Source: Coriobacteriaceae bacterium (lineage in GTDB: Bacteria; Actinomycetota; Coriobacteriia; Coriobacteriales; Eggerthellaceae). Taken from it: a stretch of DNA of 15,314 nucleotides. The stretch's first letter is position 1. Each line of letters begins with the position of its first letter. The notes beneath the pieces are model-generated. The model saw nothing but the letters and a program-made list of their open reading frames with translations. It searched no databases and was not told the DNA's origin. This document shows, piece by piece, positions 1 through 7,216 of the stretch. The DNA lies in the NCBI GenBank assembly GCA_004555335.1, contig SFII01000067.1, positions 1 through 15,314 on the forward strand, written 5' to 3'. The translations under genes and the position numbers were made by a program.

Positions 1-1
1 C

Positions 2-1276
2 AAGTACAGGTTCGAAACCCTTCAGCTTCACGTAGGCCAGGAACAGGCCGACCCCGCGTCCGACGCCCGCGCAGTACCCATTTACGCCACGACTTCCTAT
101 GCGTTCCATAATTCCCAGCATGCTGCCGATCGCTTCAGCTTGGCGGATGCGGGCAACATCTACGGCCGCCTGACCAATTCCACGCAGGGCGTGTTCGAAG
201 ACCGCATCGTAGCCTTGGAAGGCGGCGTCGCCGGCTTGGCGCTGGCATCCGGTGCGGCTGCCATCACCTACACCATCGAGGCGCTGGCTAGGGAAGGGGA
301 GCACATCGTCGCCCAGAAGACCATCTACGGCGGCACTTCCAATCTGTTCGCCCACACCCTGCCCCTGCATGGCGTGACTGCCAGCTTCGTCGACATCCAC
401 AATCTGGAAGAAGTGGAAGCAGCAATCCAGCCCAACACGAAGGCCATCTTCATCGAGACCTTGGGCAATCCCAATTCCGACATCCCCGACATCGACGCCG
501 TCGCCGAACTGGCCCACAAGCATGGCCTGCCCCTGGTGATCGACAACACCTTCGGCACCCCGTACCTGATCCGTCCGATCGAACATGGCGCCGATATCGT
601 GATTCATTCCGCGACTAAGTTTATCGGCGGCCACGGCACCACCTTGGGTGGCGTCATCGTGGACGGCGGCACCTTCGATTGGGCCGCAAGCGGCAGGTAT
701 CCGTGGATTTCCGAGCCCAACCCCAGCTACCATGGCGTACGTTTCACCGAGGCCGCCGGTCCCGCCGCATTCGTCACCTACATCAGGGCGATCCTGTTGC
801 GCGACCAGGGCGCATGCATTTCCCCCTTCGCGGCGTTCTTGCTGCTCCAGGGAACCGAGACCCTGTCCCTGCGACTGGAGCGCCATGGTGAGAATGCCAA
901 GAAGGTGGTGGATTATCTGGTGAAGCATCCCAAGGTCGCCAAGGTGAACCATCCCAGCCTGCCCGACCATCCCGACCACGACCTGTATCAGAAATACTTC
1001 CCGAACGGCGGGGCCTCCATCTTCACCTTCGAGATCAAGGGTGGCAGGGAAGAGGCGTTCAGGTTCATCGACAACCTGAAGATCTTCTCGCTGCTGGCGA
1101 ACGTGGCAGACGTGAAATCCCTGGTCATCCATCCCGCAACCACCACCCATTCGCAGCTGACCGATGAAGAGCTCGCGAACTCGGGCATCACCCAGAGCAC
1201 TATCCGCCTTTCCATCGGCACCGAGCATATCGACGACATCCTGGAAGATCTGGACCAGGCCTTCCAGGCGGTGTAA
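2..1276 (+). CDS. metY: O-acetylhomoserine sulfhydrylase (5'-truncated by window edge)
   Basis: PLP-dependent enzyme of the Cys/Met metabolism family. It makes homocysteine (or methionine) from O-acetylhomoserine and sulfide (or methanethiol) in the cytoplasm. The frame is open from base 2, so the start codon lies upstream of the window; the first methionine, at base 140, falls inside the conserved fold and is not the start. About 424 codons are visible, against roughly 425-435 for the family, so only a few residues are missing. Visible landmarks are the early PIYATTSY segment, GRLTNSTQ, the glycine-rich ALASGAAAITYTI, the PLP-contacting DNTFGTP, and SATKFIGGHG with the Schiff-base lysine at 617-619. 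The C-terminal SLVIHPATTTHSQLT is characteristic of this family. The long insert around WISEPNPSYHG separates MetY from shorter cystathionine gamma-synthases. Substrate choice between sulfide and other thiols cannot be read from sequence. Confidence 0.93.
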   Translation, partial: KYRFETLQLHVGQEQADPASDARAVPIYATTSYAFHNSQHAADRFSLADAGNIYGRLTNSTQGVFEDRIVALEGGVAGLALASGAAAITYTIEALAREGEHIVAQKTIYGGTSNLFAHTLPLHGVTASFVDIHNLEEVEAAIQPNTKAIFIETLGNPNSDIPDIDAVAELAHKHGLPLVIDNTFGTPYLIRPIEHGADIVIHSATKFIGGHGTTLGGVIVDGGTFDWAASGRYPWISEPNPSYHGVRFTEAAGPAAFVTYIRAILLRDQGACISPFAAFLLLQGTETLSLRLERHGENAKKVVDYLVKHPKVAKVNHPSLPDHPDHDLYQKYFPNGGASIFTFEIKGGREEAFRFIDNLKIFSLLANVADVKSLVIHPATTTHSQLTDEELANSGITQSTIRLSIGTEHIDDILEDLDQAFQAV

Positions 1277-1305
1277 GGCGCTCTACCCGATTTTCTGGCT
1301 GTTCT

Positions 1306-1360
1306 CCGCACAAGCAAACTCGTGCGGCTGAATGGATAGGGCGGCTGTGCTTCGCCGCCC
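1306..1360. other. Two hairpins after the sulfhydrylase gene, possible weak terminator
   Basis: Two inverted repeats follow the stop codon at 1276. CCGCAC at 1306-1311 pairs with GTGCGG at 1322-1327. GGGCGGC at 1339-1345 pairs with GCCGCCC at 1354-1360 across an 8-base loop. Neither is followed by a T-run on the plus strand, so they are not classic intrinsic terminators, though the second could still slow polymerase or protect the 3' end. Confidence 0.4.
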
Positions 1361-1377
1361 GTTCCCAATACAGCGCA

Positions 1378-1565
1378 TTGCCGCAAGCCTCCTTCCTCGC
1401 GATTCCCTGCACGCAGGGGAGGGGCTTGCGGCGGGAATGCCGTTGGAAGCCAAGTTGGCTCGAAGCAGTCCATTCCGCTCGTTTTCCCCGATCAGGCGGG
1501 CGGATCCAAGAGCTTTTCCATGGAAGCCCGCCTTGCAGGCTTGTTGTTTCCTCCTCTACGCCTGC
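1378..1565. repeat. Run of four consecutive inverted repeats
   Basis: This gene-free DNA folds into four back-to-back stem-loops. (a) GCCGCAAGCC at 1380-1389 pairs perfectly with 1423-1432 and encloses CCCTGC/GCAGGG at 1405-1410/1413-1418. (b) GGAATG at 1434-1439 pairs with 1471-1476 and encloses AGCC/GGCT at 1448-1451/1457-1460. (c) AGGCGGGC at 1494-1501 pairs with 1526-1533, with TCCA/TGGA inside. (d) GCAGGC at 1535-1540 pairs with 1560-1565. I recognise no RNA family and see no convincing ORF. It could be a structured non-coding RNA or chromosomal spacer repeats next to the parS site; in GC-rich DNA some of this may be chance. Confidence 0.45.
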
Positions 1566-1595
1566 GGGGCTTCTAAAATGCCACCTCTCTCCTCT

Positions 1596-1629
1596 CGCCC
1601 CATATGTTTCACGTGAAACATATGGGGCG
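1596..1629. other. parS: parS centromere site (ParB-binding) inside a 34-bp perfect palindrome
   Basis: Bases 1605-1620 read TGTTTCACGTGAAACA. This is an exact match to the 16-bp parS consensus bound by chromosomal ParB/Spo0J in many bacteria, centred on CACGTG at 1610-1615. The dyad is perfect well beyond the core: all 17 base pairs from 1596 to 1629 are self-complementary, breaking only at 1595/1630. The known role of parS is to nucleate ParB spreading (CTP-dependent sliding clamps), load SMC and guide origin segregation by ParA. parS sites usually cluster near oriC, so this window is probably origin-proximal. No other core match is seen in the window. The site is intergenic, as is common for parS. 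Confidence 0.93.
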
Positions 1630-1680
1630 CCCTGTATTGGGGGGGCGAAGGGGCCGGCATTCCCTTCGGAAGAGCCTGCA

Positions 1681-1708
1681 TTGTATGGCGGGCGCTTTAG
1701 CGTACAAT
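1681..1708 (+). promoter_or_regulatory. Possible promoter of the phenylacetate-CoA ligase gene
   Basis: TTGTAT at 1681-1686 and TACAAT at 1703-1708 are separated by 16 bases. The -10 matches the consensus at five of six positions; the -35 is weak. Transcription would start near 1715, giving a leader of about 45 bases before the ATG at 1761. This is inferred from motifs only. Confidence 0.4.
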
Positions 1709-1760
1709 GGAGGACGCGCCATGTTCCGGCGCGATCATTTTGCATATAGGGAGACCGAAT

Positions 1761-2999
1761 ATGGACATTACCGCCGAACAGTTCGCGATGATCCGCAAGC
1801 AATTCGAGACGCTCAAGGATCGTTCGCCTTTCTATGCGAAGAAATTCGCCGATATCGACCTGACCGATATCAAGACCACCGAGGATTTCCGCAAGCTGCC
1901 CTTCACCGACAAGGGCGACCTGCGCGAAGCCTATCCGCTGGGAATCGCCGCCGTTCCGCCCGAGAAGATCGTGCGCATCCATTCTTCCAGCGGCACTACC
2001 GGCACGCCTGTGATCATTCCCTACACCCAGAAGGACGTCGATGACTGGGCCATCCAGTTCGCGCGCTGCTACGAATATGCGGGCTTGACCCCCGAAGACC
2101 GCGTCCATATCACCCCCGGCTACGGCCTGTGGACCGCGGGTATCGGCTTCCAGCTGGGCTGCGAGCGCCTGGGCGCCATGGCCATCCCCATGGGTCCCGG
2201 CAATACCGACAAGCAGCTGCAGATGATGCAGGACCTGGGCTCCACCGTGCTGTGCGCGACCAGCTCCTACGCCCTGCTTCTGGCGGAAGAGATCGAGAAG
2301 CGCGGCATCCGCGACAAGATCAAGCTGCGCAAGGGCATCATCGGCTCCGAGCGCTGGGGCGAGAAGATGCGCCGTCGCATCGCCAACGAACTGGGCGTCG
2401 AACTGTACGACATCTACGGCTTGACCGAAATCTACGGCCCCGGTATCGGCATCAACTGCCAGGCTGACAGCGCCATGCATATCTGGAGCGACTACGTCTA
2501 CATCGAGATCGTCGATCCTGCGACGGGCGAGTCCGTGCCCGACGGCGAAGTGGGCGAGATCGTGCTCACCACCTTGCAGAAGGAAGGCGCGCCGCTGATT
2601 CGCTTCCGTACCCACGACCTGTCCCGCATCGTCCCCGGCGAGTGCAGTTGCGGCCACAACGAGCATCCGCGCATCGACATCATCACCGGCCGTACCGACG
2701 ACATGGTGAAGGTCCACGGCGTGAACATGTTCCCCGCGCAGATCGAAGAGGTCATCCAGTTCACCGATGGCGCTTCCAGCGAATACCAGGTGATGATCGA
2801 CCATATGATGGGCAAGGACACCCTCACCCTCTTCTTCGAAACCGAACGCACCGGCGAGGAAAAGGAAAAGGTGGAGCAGGAGCTGGCGTTGATCTTCAAG
2901 GCGAAGATCGGCATGACCCCCATCGCCAAGGGCGTTGCGATCGGCGAGCTGCCCAGGTCTCTCAAGAAGACCCAGCGCATCTTTGACAACCGCTACTAG
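1761..2999 (+). CDS. paaK: Phenylacetate-CoA ligase family AMP-forming enzyme
   Basis: An adenylate-forming ligase that activates an aryl acid such as phenylacetate with ATP and CoA, giving the acyl-CoA, AMP and pyrophosphate. The 412-residue product carries the phosphate-binding loop SSSGTTGTP at residues 75-83, the YGLTEIYGPG adenylate motif starting near residue 219, RFRTHDLSRI before a Cys/His-containing turn (GECSCGHNEHPRID), and GRTDDMVKVHGVNMFP, the hinge into the C-terminal domain. The start chosen is ATG 1761, preceded by AGGGAG at 1748-1753; an in-frame ATG at 1707 lies at the putative -10 and lacks a ribosome binding site. The gene appears monocistronic. In gut anaerobes such ligases often serve recycling of aryl acids from amino acid fermentation rather than aerobic phenylacetate breakdown, and no other paa genes are nearby. 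The aryl substrate is therefore uncertain. Confidence 0.88.
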   Translation: MDITAEQFAMIRKQFETLKDRSPFYAKKFADIDLTDIKTTEDFRKLPFTDKGDLREAYPLGIAAVPPEKIVRIHSSSGTTGTPVIIPYTQKDVDDWAIQFARCYEYAGLTPEDRVHITPGYGLWTAGIGFQLGCERLGAMAIPMGPGNTDKQLQMMQDLGSTVLCATSSYALLLAEEIEKRGIRDKIKLRKGIIGSERWGEKMRRRIANELGVELYDIYGLTEIYGPGIGINCQADSAMHIWSDYVYIEIVDPATGESVPDGEVGEIVLTTLQKEGAPLIRFRTHDLSRIVPGECSCGHNEHPRIDIITGRTDDMVKVHGVNMFPAQIEEVIQFTDGASSEYQVMIDHMMGKDTLTLFFETERTGEEKEKVEQELALIFKAKIGMTPIAKGVAIGELPRSLKKTQRIFDNRY

Positions 3000-3044
3000 C
3001 CCGCAACCGGCGGCGCGGGTGCGCTGCAACAGCAGGAATTTTTC

Positions 3045-3073
3045 CGGAAGGCGTCCCTTTGGGGCGCCTTCCG
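3045..3073 (+). terminator. Strong stem-loop after the CoA ligase gene
   Basis: GGAAGGCGTCCC at 3046-3057 pairs with GGGGCGCCTTCC at 3061-3072 through one G-U pair, with a closing C-G at 3045/3073 and a TTT loop. The stem is very stable, but no T-run follows (GTGTTGGA), so termination would be imperfect or factor-assisted. Confidence 0.5.
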
Positions 3074-3158
3074 TGTTGGACGGGCTCTGCCGCTGCACTG
3101 CGGCAAAGGCTGTTGTATTATGAATCAGTTATGCATGTTGACCATCTGGAGGCATCAC

Positions 3159-5102
3159 GTGATCCTGAGCAAGCAAGACTGCGAGTTGTTCTTTTCCGCC
3201 TTCGACGCGCTTACCGACTACGCGAACGGCAAGTGGGGCGTGGCCCCTGCCGTGATCGATCCGCGCAGCGGCTTCGTGAACGAGGAAAACCAGCGCAAGG
3301 TCGCCGCCGAGGTGTGGCGCAACCTTTCCATCATCGATGAGCTCTTGGCGGAAGAGCCCTTCTCCGTCCCCGCCCAGGAAGCCGACGTGCTGAAGGCCTG
3401 GCGCAATGCCTATACCGATTCCTTCTACGTGGTGTCGAAGGAGCCCCGCGTGGTGCATTTCATTTCGGAGGGAACCGCCTTCGAGGTGTGCGGCCTTTCG
3501 CGCGAGATCATCTCCATGCTTGCTTCCATGCCCACCGTGGTGACGGCGACGCTTTTGCCCTTCAAGGACAAGATCGTCTTCGGCGTGTACCTTGAAGAGC
3601 AGCCCATGCTGTTCGGCCGCGCCATGGCCCAGCTCATCGACGATGCCTGGGAGGAAATCAAGGCGTCCGGGCGCATCCTGACCACGGCTGACCAGTTGAT
3701 TGCCGCGGTCCCCGATCTGGAAGAGCAGCGCATTTCCCGCGAGGCGGAGCGCATGCTCAGCTCGCTCGAGGAGGAAATGGCCCCCGACGTGGTGGGCGAG
3801 GGCGCGCACAGGGGCCTGCTTGCCGACGTATCCGCCGGCGAGCGCGAGGAATTGGTGAAGAAGAACGCCTACGCCTTCGCGGGTGCGGAAGATGCCATGG
3901 GCGCGCTCGGCGCGTACTGCGACCGCCGCGAGCCCCGCTACAGCCTGCGCGGCATGCTGGAGGACCTGGGCGAAGACGATCTGCTGGGCATCGCCTCGGG
4001 CCTGCGCATCCCGCTCACGAACATGGAGCGCGAATCGGTCGTCGATGCCATCGTGGCTGCAGCCACCGAACGCGAGTCGGTGGAATCCATGCTGGCCACC
4101 ATGGACTACGAAGACTACGAAAAGGTGACCGAGCTGTACAAGCGCGGCGGTTGCATCAGCGTTCCCGCAGATCAGATGCACAATACGGAAGGATTCTTCC
4201 CCGAAGTGCCGCTTCTGTGCCAGCCCTTCCTGCACGACGGCACCTTCACCTTCGTCATGCCCGGCGAAATGATCTCCGCCCTGGACGAAACGAACTGGGA
4301 GGAAGTAGGCGAATACCAGCGCCAGAACAAGCTGCTGGTTTCCATCGCCAACTTCATGATCGAGCTGAGGGGCATCTGCTCCTTCGATGCCGTCTACGAT
4401 GCCTATCTGGCGGCGACGAAGAATCCCTTCGACCAGGGCGATGCCTTGAGCGTGCTCGCCTTCAGTCCGCGCGAGGATCTGGCACTCTATACCATCTGGA
4501 TGGGCGACGATCCGGCGAACACCTACCTGGTGCATATCGACCTGGCGCGCGCCTTCGGCGGCAAGGACCAGGGCCCGTACCCGCCCCGCCTGCGCAAGGA
4601 CGACCTGCCCATGGAATTCGATAACCTGATGGACGCCCAGCGGGGCAAGAGCCCCCGTCCGCTTTCCGAGGAGATGCTCTCGGTAGGCGATTACGTGGCA
4701 TGGGCGCGCAGCAGGCCGGCGGCCATCGCCCTGCGCGACTGGCTGGACGCCCATGTGCCCGACAATGCCGACGACTATTCCTACGCCAACGGCGTGGTGG
4801 ACGACCTGATCGTCATGTGCACGCAGGAATTCCCCATGCAGGTGGTGACCGAATACCTTTCCAAGAACCTGGTGGTTTCGGGGATGGGCCAGCTGAACAA
4901 GGTGATGGAGCTGTTCGGCAATCTGAACAACACCCTGCCGCGCTGGTCGAACAACGGCTGGGCCCCCAATGACATCCGCGAGGGCAAGGGCGGCGCCAAG
5001 GTGTTCTACAACGAAGACGGCAGCGCGAAGCGCATCGGCCCCTATGACCTGTGCCCCTGCGGGAGCGGCAAGCCCTACAAGGACTGCCACGGCAGGAAGT
5101 AG
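3159..5102 (+). CDS. Uncharacterised 647-residue protein with C-terminal SEC-C motif
   Basis: I do not recognise the family as a whole. The C-terminus carries a SEC-C zinc-binding motif, C632-P-C634-G-S-G-K-P-Y-K-D-C643-H644. The same motif ends SecA and YecA-like proteins and many accessory proteins, where it can bind SecB or ribosomes, so an interaction tail is a fair inference. Residues about 260-295 (RYSLRGMLEDLGEDDLLGIA onward) resemble a small helical Rho_N/SAP-like module by eye. The protein is acidic and soluble, with no signal peptide or membrane segment. GTG at 3159 is preferred because TGGAGG lies at 3147-3152, six bases upstream; ATG at 3120 and 3135 are in frame but lack a ribosome binding site. 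The gene stands alone between a stable hairpin upstream and another right after its stop. Codon use matches its neighbours. Function unknown. Confidence 0.82.
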   Translation: MILSKQDCELFFSAFDALTDYANGKWGVAPAVIDPRSGFVNEENQRKVAAEVWRNLSIIDELLAEEPFSVPAQEADVLKAWRNAYTDSFYVVSKEPRVVHFISEGTAFEVCGLSREIISMLASMPTVVTATLLPFKDKIVFGVYLEEQPMLFGRAMAQLIDDAWEEIKASGRILTTADQLIAAVPDLEEQRISREAERMLSSLEEEMAPDVVGEGAHRGLLADVSAGEREELVKKNAYAFAGAEDAMGALGAYCDRREPRYSLRGMLEDLGEDDLLGIASGLRIPLTNMERESVVDAIVAAATERESVESMLATMDYEDYEKVTELYKRGGCISVPADQMHNTEGFFPEVPLLCQPFLHDGTFTFVMPGEMISALDETNWEEVGEYQRQNKLLVSIANFMIELRGICSFDAVYDAYLAATKNPFDQGDALSVLAFSPREDLALYTIWMGDDPANTYLVHIDLARAFGGKDQGPYPPRLRKDDLPMEFDNLMDAQRGKSPRPLSEEMLSVGDYVAWARSRPAAIALRDWLDAHVPDNADDYSYANGVVDDLIVMCTQEFPMQVVTEYLSKNLVVSGMGQLNKVMELFGNLNNTLPRWSNNGWAPNDIREGKGGAKVFYNEDGSAKRIGPYDLCPCGSGKPYKDCHGRK

Positions 5103-5141
5103 CGCCGCCGGAATACGCGGCGGCGGCCTCGCGCATGCGCG
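5103..5141 (+). terminator. GC-rich stem-loop plus 12-bp palindrome after the SEC-C gene
   Basis: CGCCGCCG at 5103-5110 pairs perfectly with CGGCGGCG at 5118-5125, starting at the last base of the stop codon region. A perfect palindrome, CGCGCATGCGCG, follows at 5130-5141. No T-run follows either element, so intrinsic termination is only possible, not demonstrated. Confidence 0.45.
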
Positions 5142-5211
5142 TCACCCGCTCCGATTCGTCGGTGGGGGAAAATTTGTTGCCGAACTGCTATCTTATGCTA
5201 AAGTGTTCCGC

Positions 5212-5391
5212 ATGCATTTTCTGAATGGACATAAGGGTTTCGGTATCGAGAGCGAAGGTGCCCTCACTGTTGCCGTGCGCGCTCAGCAGAGTACCTGCTG
5301 CGGCGCCTGCCAGGCTGCCCTGTTGCATGCAGCCCCCATGTCCCGCCGCAATGACGCATTCACTGCAATCTACTTTTATCGATACTGCTAG
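5212..5391 (+). CDS. Possible 59-residue cysteine-rich small protein or leader peptide
   Basis: ATG 5212 opens a 59-codon frame ending at TAG 5389-5391, whose last base is the first base of an intrinsic terminator stem. The peptide contains STCCGACQAALLHAAP in the middle and ends FTAIYFYRYC; no family is recognised. There is no good Shine-Dalgarno (only AAAG at 5200-5203), and the codons are mixed, not strongly GC-ending. The precise stop-to-terminator junction supports a transcribed unit, but the segment may instead be the untranslated leader of the symporter gene at 5525. A minus-strand reading of the same DNA is also open, so coding status is uncertain. Confidence 0.3.
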   Translation: MHFLNGHKGFGIESEGALTVAVRAQQSTCCGACQAALLHAAPMSRRNDAFTAIYFYRYC

Positions 5392-5419
5392 CACACGGTC
5401 TTCCCCCGGTGCTTTTTTT
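5391..5419 (+). terminator. Intrinsic terminator 1 upstream of the symporter gene
   Basis: GCAC-A-CGG at 5391-5398 pairs with CCGGTGC at 5406-5412, with one bulged A, and is directly followed by seven T at 5413-5419. The CCCGGTGC of the right arm recurs at 5423-5430, a direct repeat that could offer a competing fold. It ends the small ORF and lies 105 bases before the symporter start, so the symporter mRNA must start downstream or read through. Confidence 0.7.
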
Positions 5420-5456
5420 GTGCCCGGTGCCTGGTCGTGTGCGCTCTTCGGAATCA

Positions 5457-5483
5457 AGCCTGCGTGATGCGGGCTGGTTTTTT
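5457..5483 (+). terminator. Intrinsic terminator 2 upstream of the symporter gene
   Basis: AGCCTGC at 5457-5463 pairs with GCGGGCT at 5469-5475 (one G-U) across the loop GTGAT, then GG and six T at 5478-5483. It sits only 41 bases before the GTG start at 5525. No clear promoter is visible in those 41 bases, which suggests transcription attenuation control of the symporter gene. Confidence 0.68.
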
Positions 5484-5524
5484 GTTGTCTGTTGGTAGGA
5501 AGAAGAAAGAAGAAAGGAAAGCAC

Positions 5525-7102
5525 GTGCTAGTCAAGATTTGTCTGGTTCTGATCTTCTTCGGCGTTGCGATCGGCGTAGGCCTCTACTGCCGCCGCTCCG
5601 CCTCGAGCGTTGACGGTTTCGTCTTGGGCGGCCGCAACGTCGGTCCTTGGATGTCTGCGTTCGCGTATGGCACCAGTTATTTCTCCGCGGTGGTTTTCGT
5701 AGGCTATGCGGGCCAGTTCGGATGGAAGTACGGTATCGCCGCATTCTGGGCGGGTATCGGCAACGCCATCCTGGGTTCCCTGATGGCCTGGTGGGTACTG
5801 GGTCCCCGCACCCGCGAAGTCACCCATCGCCTGGGCGCCACCACCATGCCCGAGTTCTTCGGCAAGCGCTATAAGTCCAAGAACCTGCGCATCGCCGCAG
5901 CCGCGATTATCTTCGTGTTCCTGATCCCTTACACCGCTTCGGTCTACAATGGCCTGTCCCGCCTGTTCGGCATGGCATTCGGCATGCCCTACGAAGTGTG
6001 CGTCATCGGCATGGCGGTCATCACCTGCGCCTATGTTGTGCTGGGCGGCTATATGGCCACGGTTATGAACGACTTTTTGCAGGGCATCGTCATGCTGCTG
6101 GGCATCACCGCGGTCATCGTGGTTGTCCTGGCGAACAACGGCGGCTTCATGGGGGCCATGACCACCCTGTCCCAGGTCCCGCATGAGACCTCGCAGATGA
6201 GCGGTGTATTCACGAGCATGTTCGGACCCGATCCCTTGAACCTGCTAGGCGTGGTCATCTTGACCAGTCTGGGTACCTGGGGCCTGCCCCAGATGGTGCA
6301 GAAGTTCTATGCGATCAAGAGCGGTCCCGCCGTTAAGCAGGGTGCCATCATCTCCACCATCTTCGCCTTCGTGGTTGCCGGCGGCAGCTATTTCCTGGGT
6401 GGTTTCGGTCGCTTGTACAGCAGTCAGGTTGAAATCGGCGCAAACGGTCAGCCTGTCTACGACTCCATCATCCCCACCATGCTGTCCACCCTGCCCGATA
6501 TCTTGATCGGCCTCGTGATCGTGCTGGTTCTTTCCGCATCCATGTCCACCCTGTCCTCCCTGGTCCTGACTTCTTCGTCCACCCTGACCCTGGACCTGAT
6601 CGAGGGCAACCTGGTGAAGGATATGACCGAAAAGAAGCGCGTTTCCTACATGCGCGTCCTGCTGGGTGCATTCATCATCATCTCCGCGGTCCTGGCCCTG
6701 TTCCAGTACCATTCCTCCGTTACCTTCATCGCCCAGCTGATGGGCATTTCCTGGGGTGCTTTGGCCGGCGCCTTCCTGGGTCCCTTCCTGTGGGGCCTGT
6801 ATTCCGGCAAGATCTCCAAGGCTGCCGTATGGGTGAGCTTCATCTGCGGTGTCGGCCTGACTTCCGGCAACATGATCATGGGCCTGGTCGGCATGCAGCC
6901 GCTGTTCGCTTCCCCCATCAACTGCGGCGCCTTCGCGATGGTGCTGTCGCTTATCATCGTGCCCATCGTGAGCCTGTTCACCAAGTCGGTTGATTTCGAC
7001 GTCAATCCGCCCCATGTGGAAGGCGCTATCGACCGCGAATTCCAGGCAAGCCTGAACGGCGAAGAGGAATTCAACAGCGAGAAGATCTACGAGGCCCTGT
7101 AA
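5525..7102 (+). CDS. Sodium:solute symporter (SSS family)
   Basis: An integral membrane carrier of the SSS/PutP fold that couples uptake of an organic solute to sodium entry. The 525-residue length and 13 or so hydrophobic segments fit the family. Recognisable pieces are the early DGFVLGGRNVGPW, LGPRTREVTHRLGATTMPEFF before the third segments, GGYMATVMNDFLQGIVML (the SSS GGxxA...TDxxQG signature, with N in place of T), and SASMSTLSSLVLTSSST, whose Ser/Thr residues form the sodium site in the TM8 equivalent. The C-terminal tail is charged and cytoplasmic. GTG 5525 is chosen because AAAGGA lies at about 5512-5518; an in-frame ATG at 5492 would add eleven charged residues and lies in the purine-rich leader. 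The substrate (amino acid, pantothenate, carboxylate) cannot be assigned. Two tandem terminators lie just upstream, so expression is probably controlled in the leader. Confidence 0.88.
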   Translation: MLVKICLVLIFFGVAIGVGLYCRRSASSVDGFVLGGRNVGPWMSAFAYGTSYFSAVVFVGYAGQFGWKYGIAAFWAGIGNAILGSLMAWWVLGPRTREVTHRLGATTMPEFFGKRYKSKNLRIAAAAIIFVFLIPYTASVYNGLSRLFGMAFGMPYEVCVIGMAVITCAYVVLGGYMATVMNDFLQGIVMLLGITAVIVVVLANNGGFMGAMTTLSQVPHETSQMSGVFTSMFGPDPLNLLGVVILTSLGTWGLPQMVQKFYAIKSGPAVKQGAIISTIFAFVVAGGSYFLGGFGRLYSSQVEIGANGQPVYDSIIPTMLSTLPDILIGLVIVLVLSASMSTLSSLVLTSSSTLTLDLIEGNLVKDMTEKKRVSYMRVLLGAFIIISAVLALFQYHSSVTFIAQLMGISWGALAGAFLGPFLWGLYSGKISKAAVWVSFICGVGLTSGNMIMGLVGMQPLFASPINCGAFAMVLSLIIVPIVSLFTKSVDFDVNPPHVEGAIDREFQASLNGEEEFNSEKIYEAL

Positions 7103-7143
7103 GGACCGAATCTTCGAACCATACCCGGTCTTCCCGGGAAGGC

Positions 7144-7177
7144 AAAGGCGCCACCTGCAGCTGCGGGTGGCGCCTTT
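7144..7177. terminator. Bidirectional terminator between convergent genes
   Basis: AAAGGCGCCACC at 7144-7155 pairs perfectly with GGTGGCGCCTTT at 7166-7177, a 12-bp stem. The A/T ends give short U-runs in both directions. It sits between the plus-strand symporter and the minus-strand NRMT gene and can serve both. Confidence 0.75.
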
Positions 7178-7216
7178 CGTGTGCGTCGGAACGGTGTTGG
7201 GCGGCGGTGCGTCCGC

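Noticed and set aside
1707..1760. Longer N-terminus for the CoA ligase (ATG 1707)
   Set aside because: That ATG overlaps the putative -10 element and lacks a Shine-Dalgarno; ATG 1761 has AGGGAG and matches the family start.
1200..3098. A 632-codon minus-strand frame opposite the CoA ligase gene
   Set aside because: It runs antisense across the well-supported ligase, the parS region and the end of the sulfhydrylase gene; its composition is that of a shadow frame.
3129..5090. A 653-codon open frame on the minus strand opposite the SEC-C gene
   Set aside because: It mirrors the sense gene in the register expected from GC-rich codon use, shows low-complexity His/Gly/Val/Ala composition, and has no recognisable domain or ribosome site.
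5188..5535. A minus-strand 115-codon frame across the symporter leader
   Set aside because: It has no ribosome site or recognisable domain, and both terminators in the region are oriented for plus-strand transcription.
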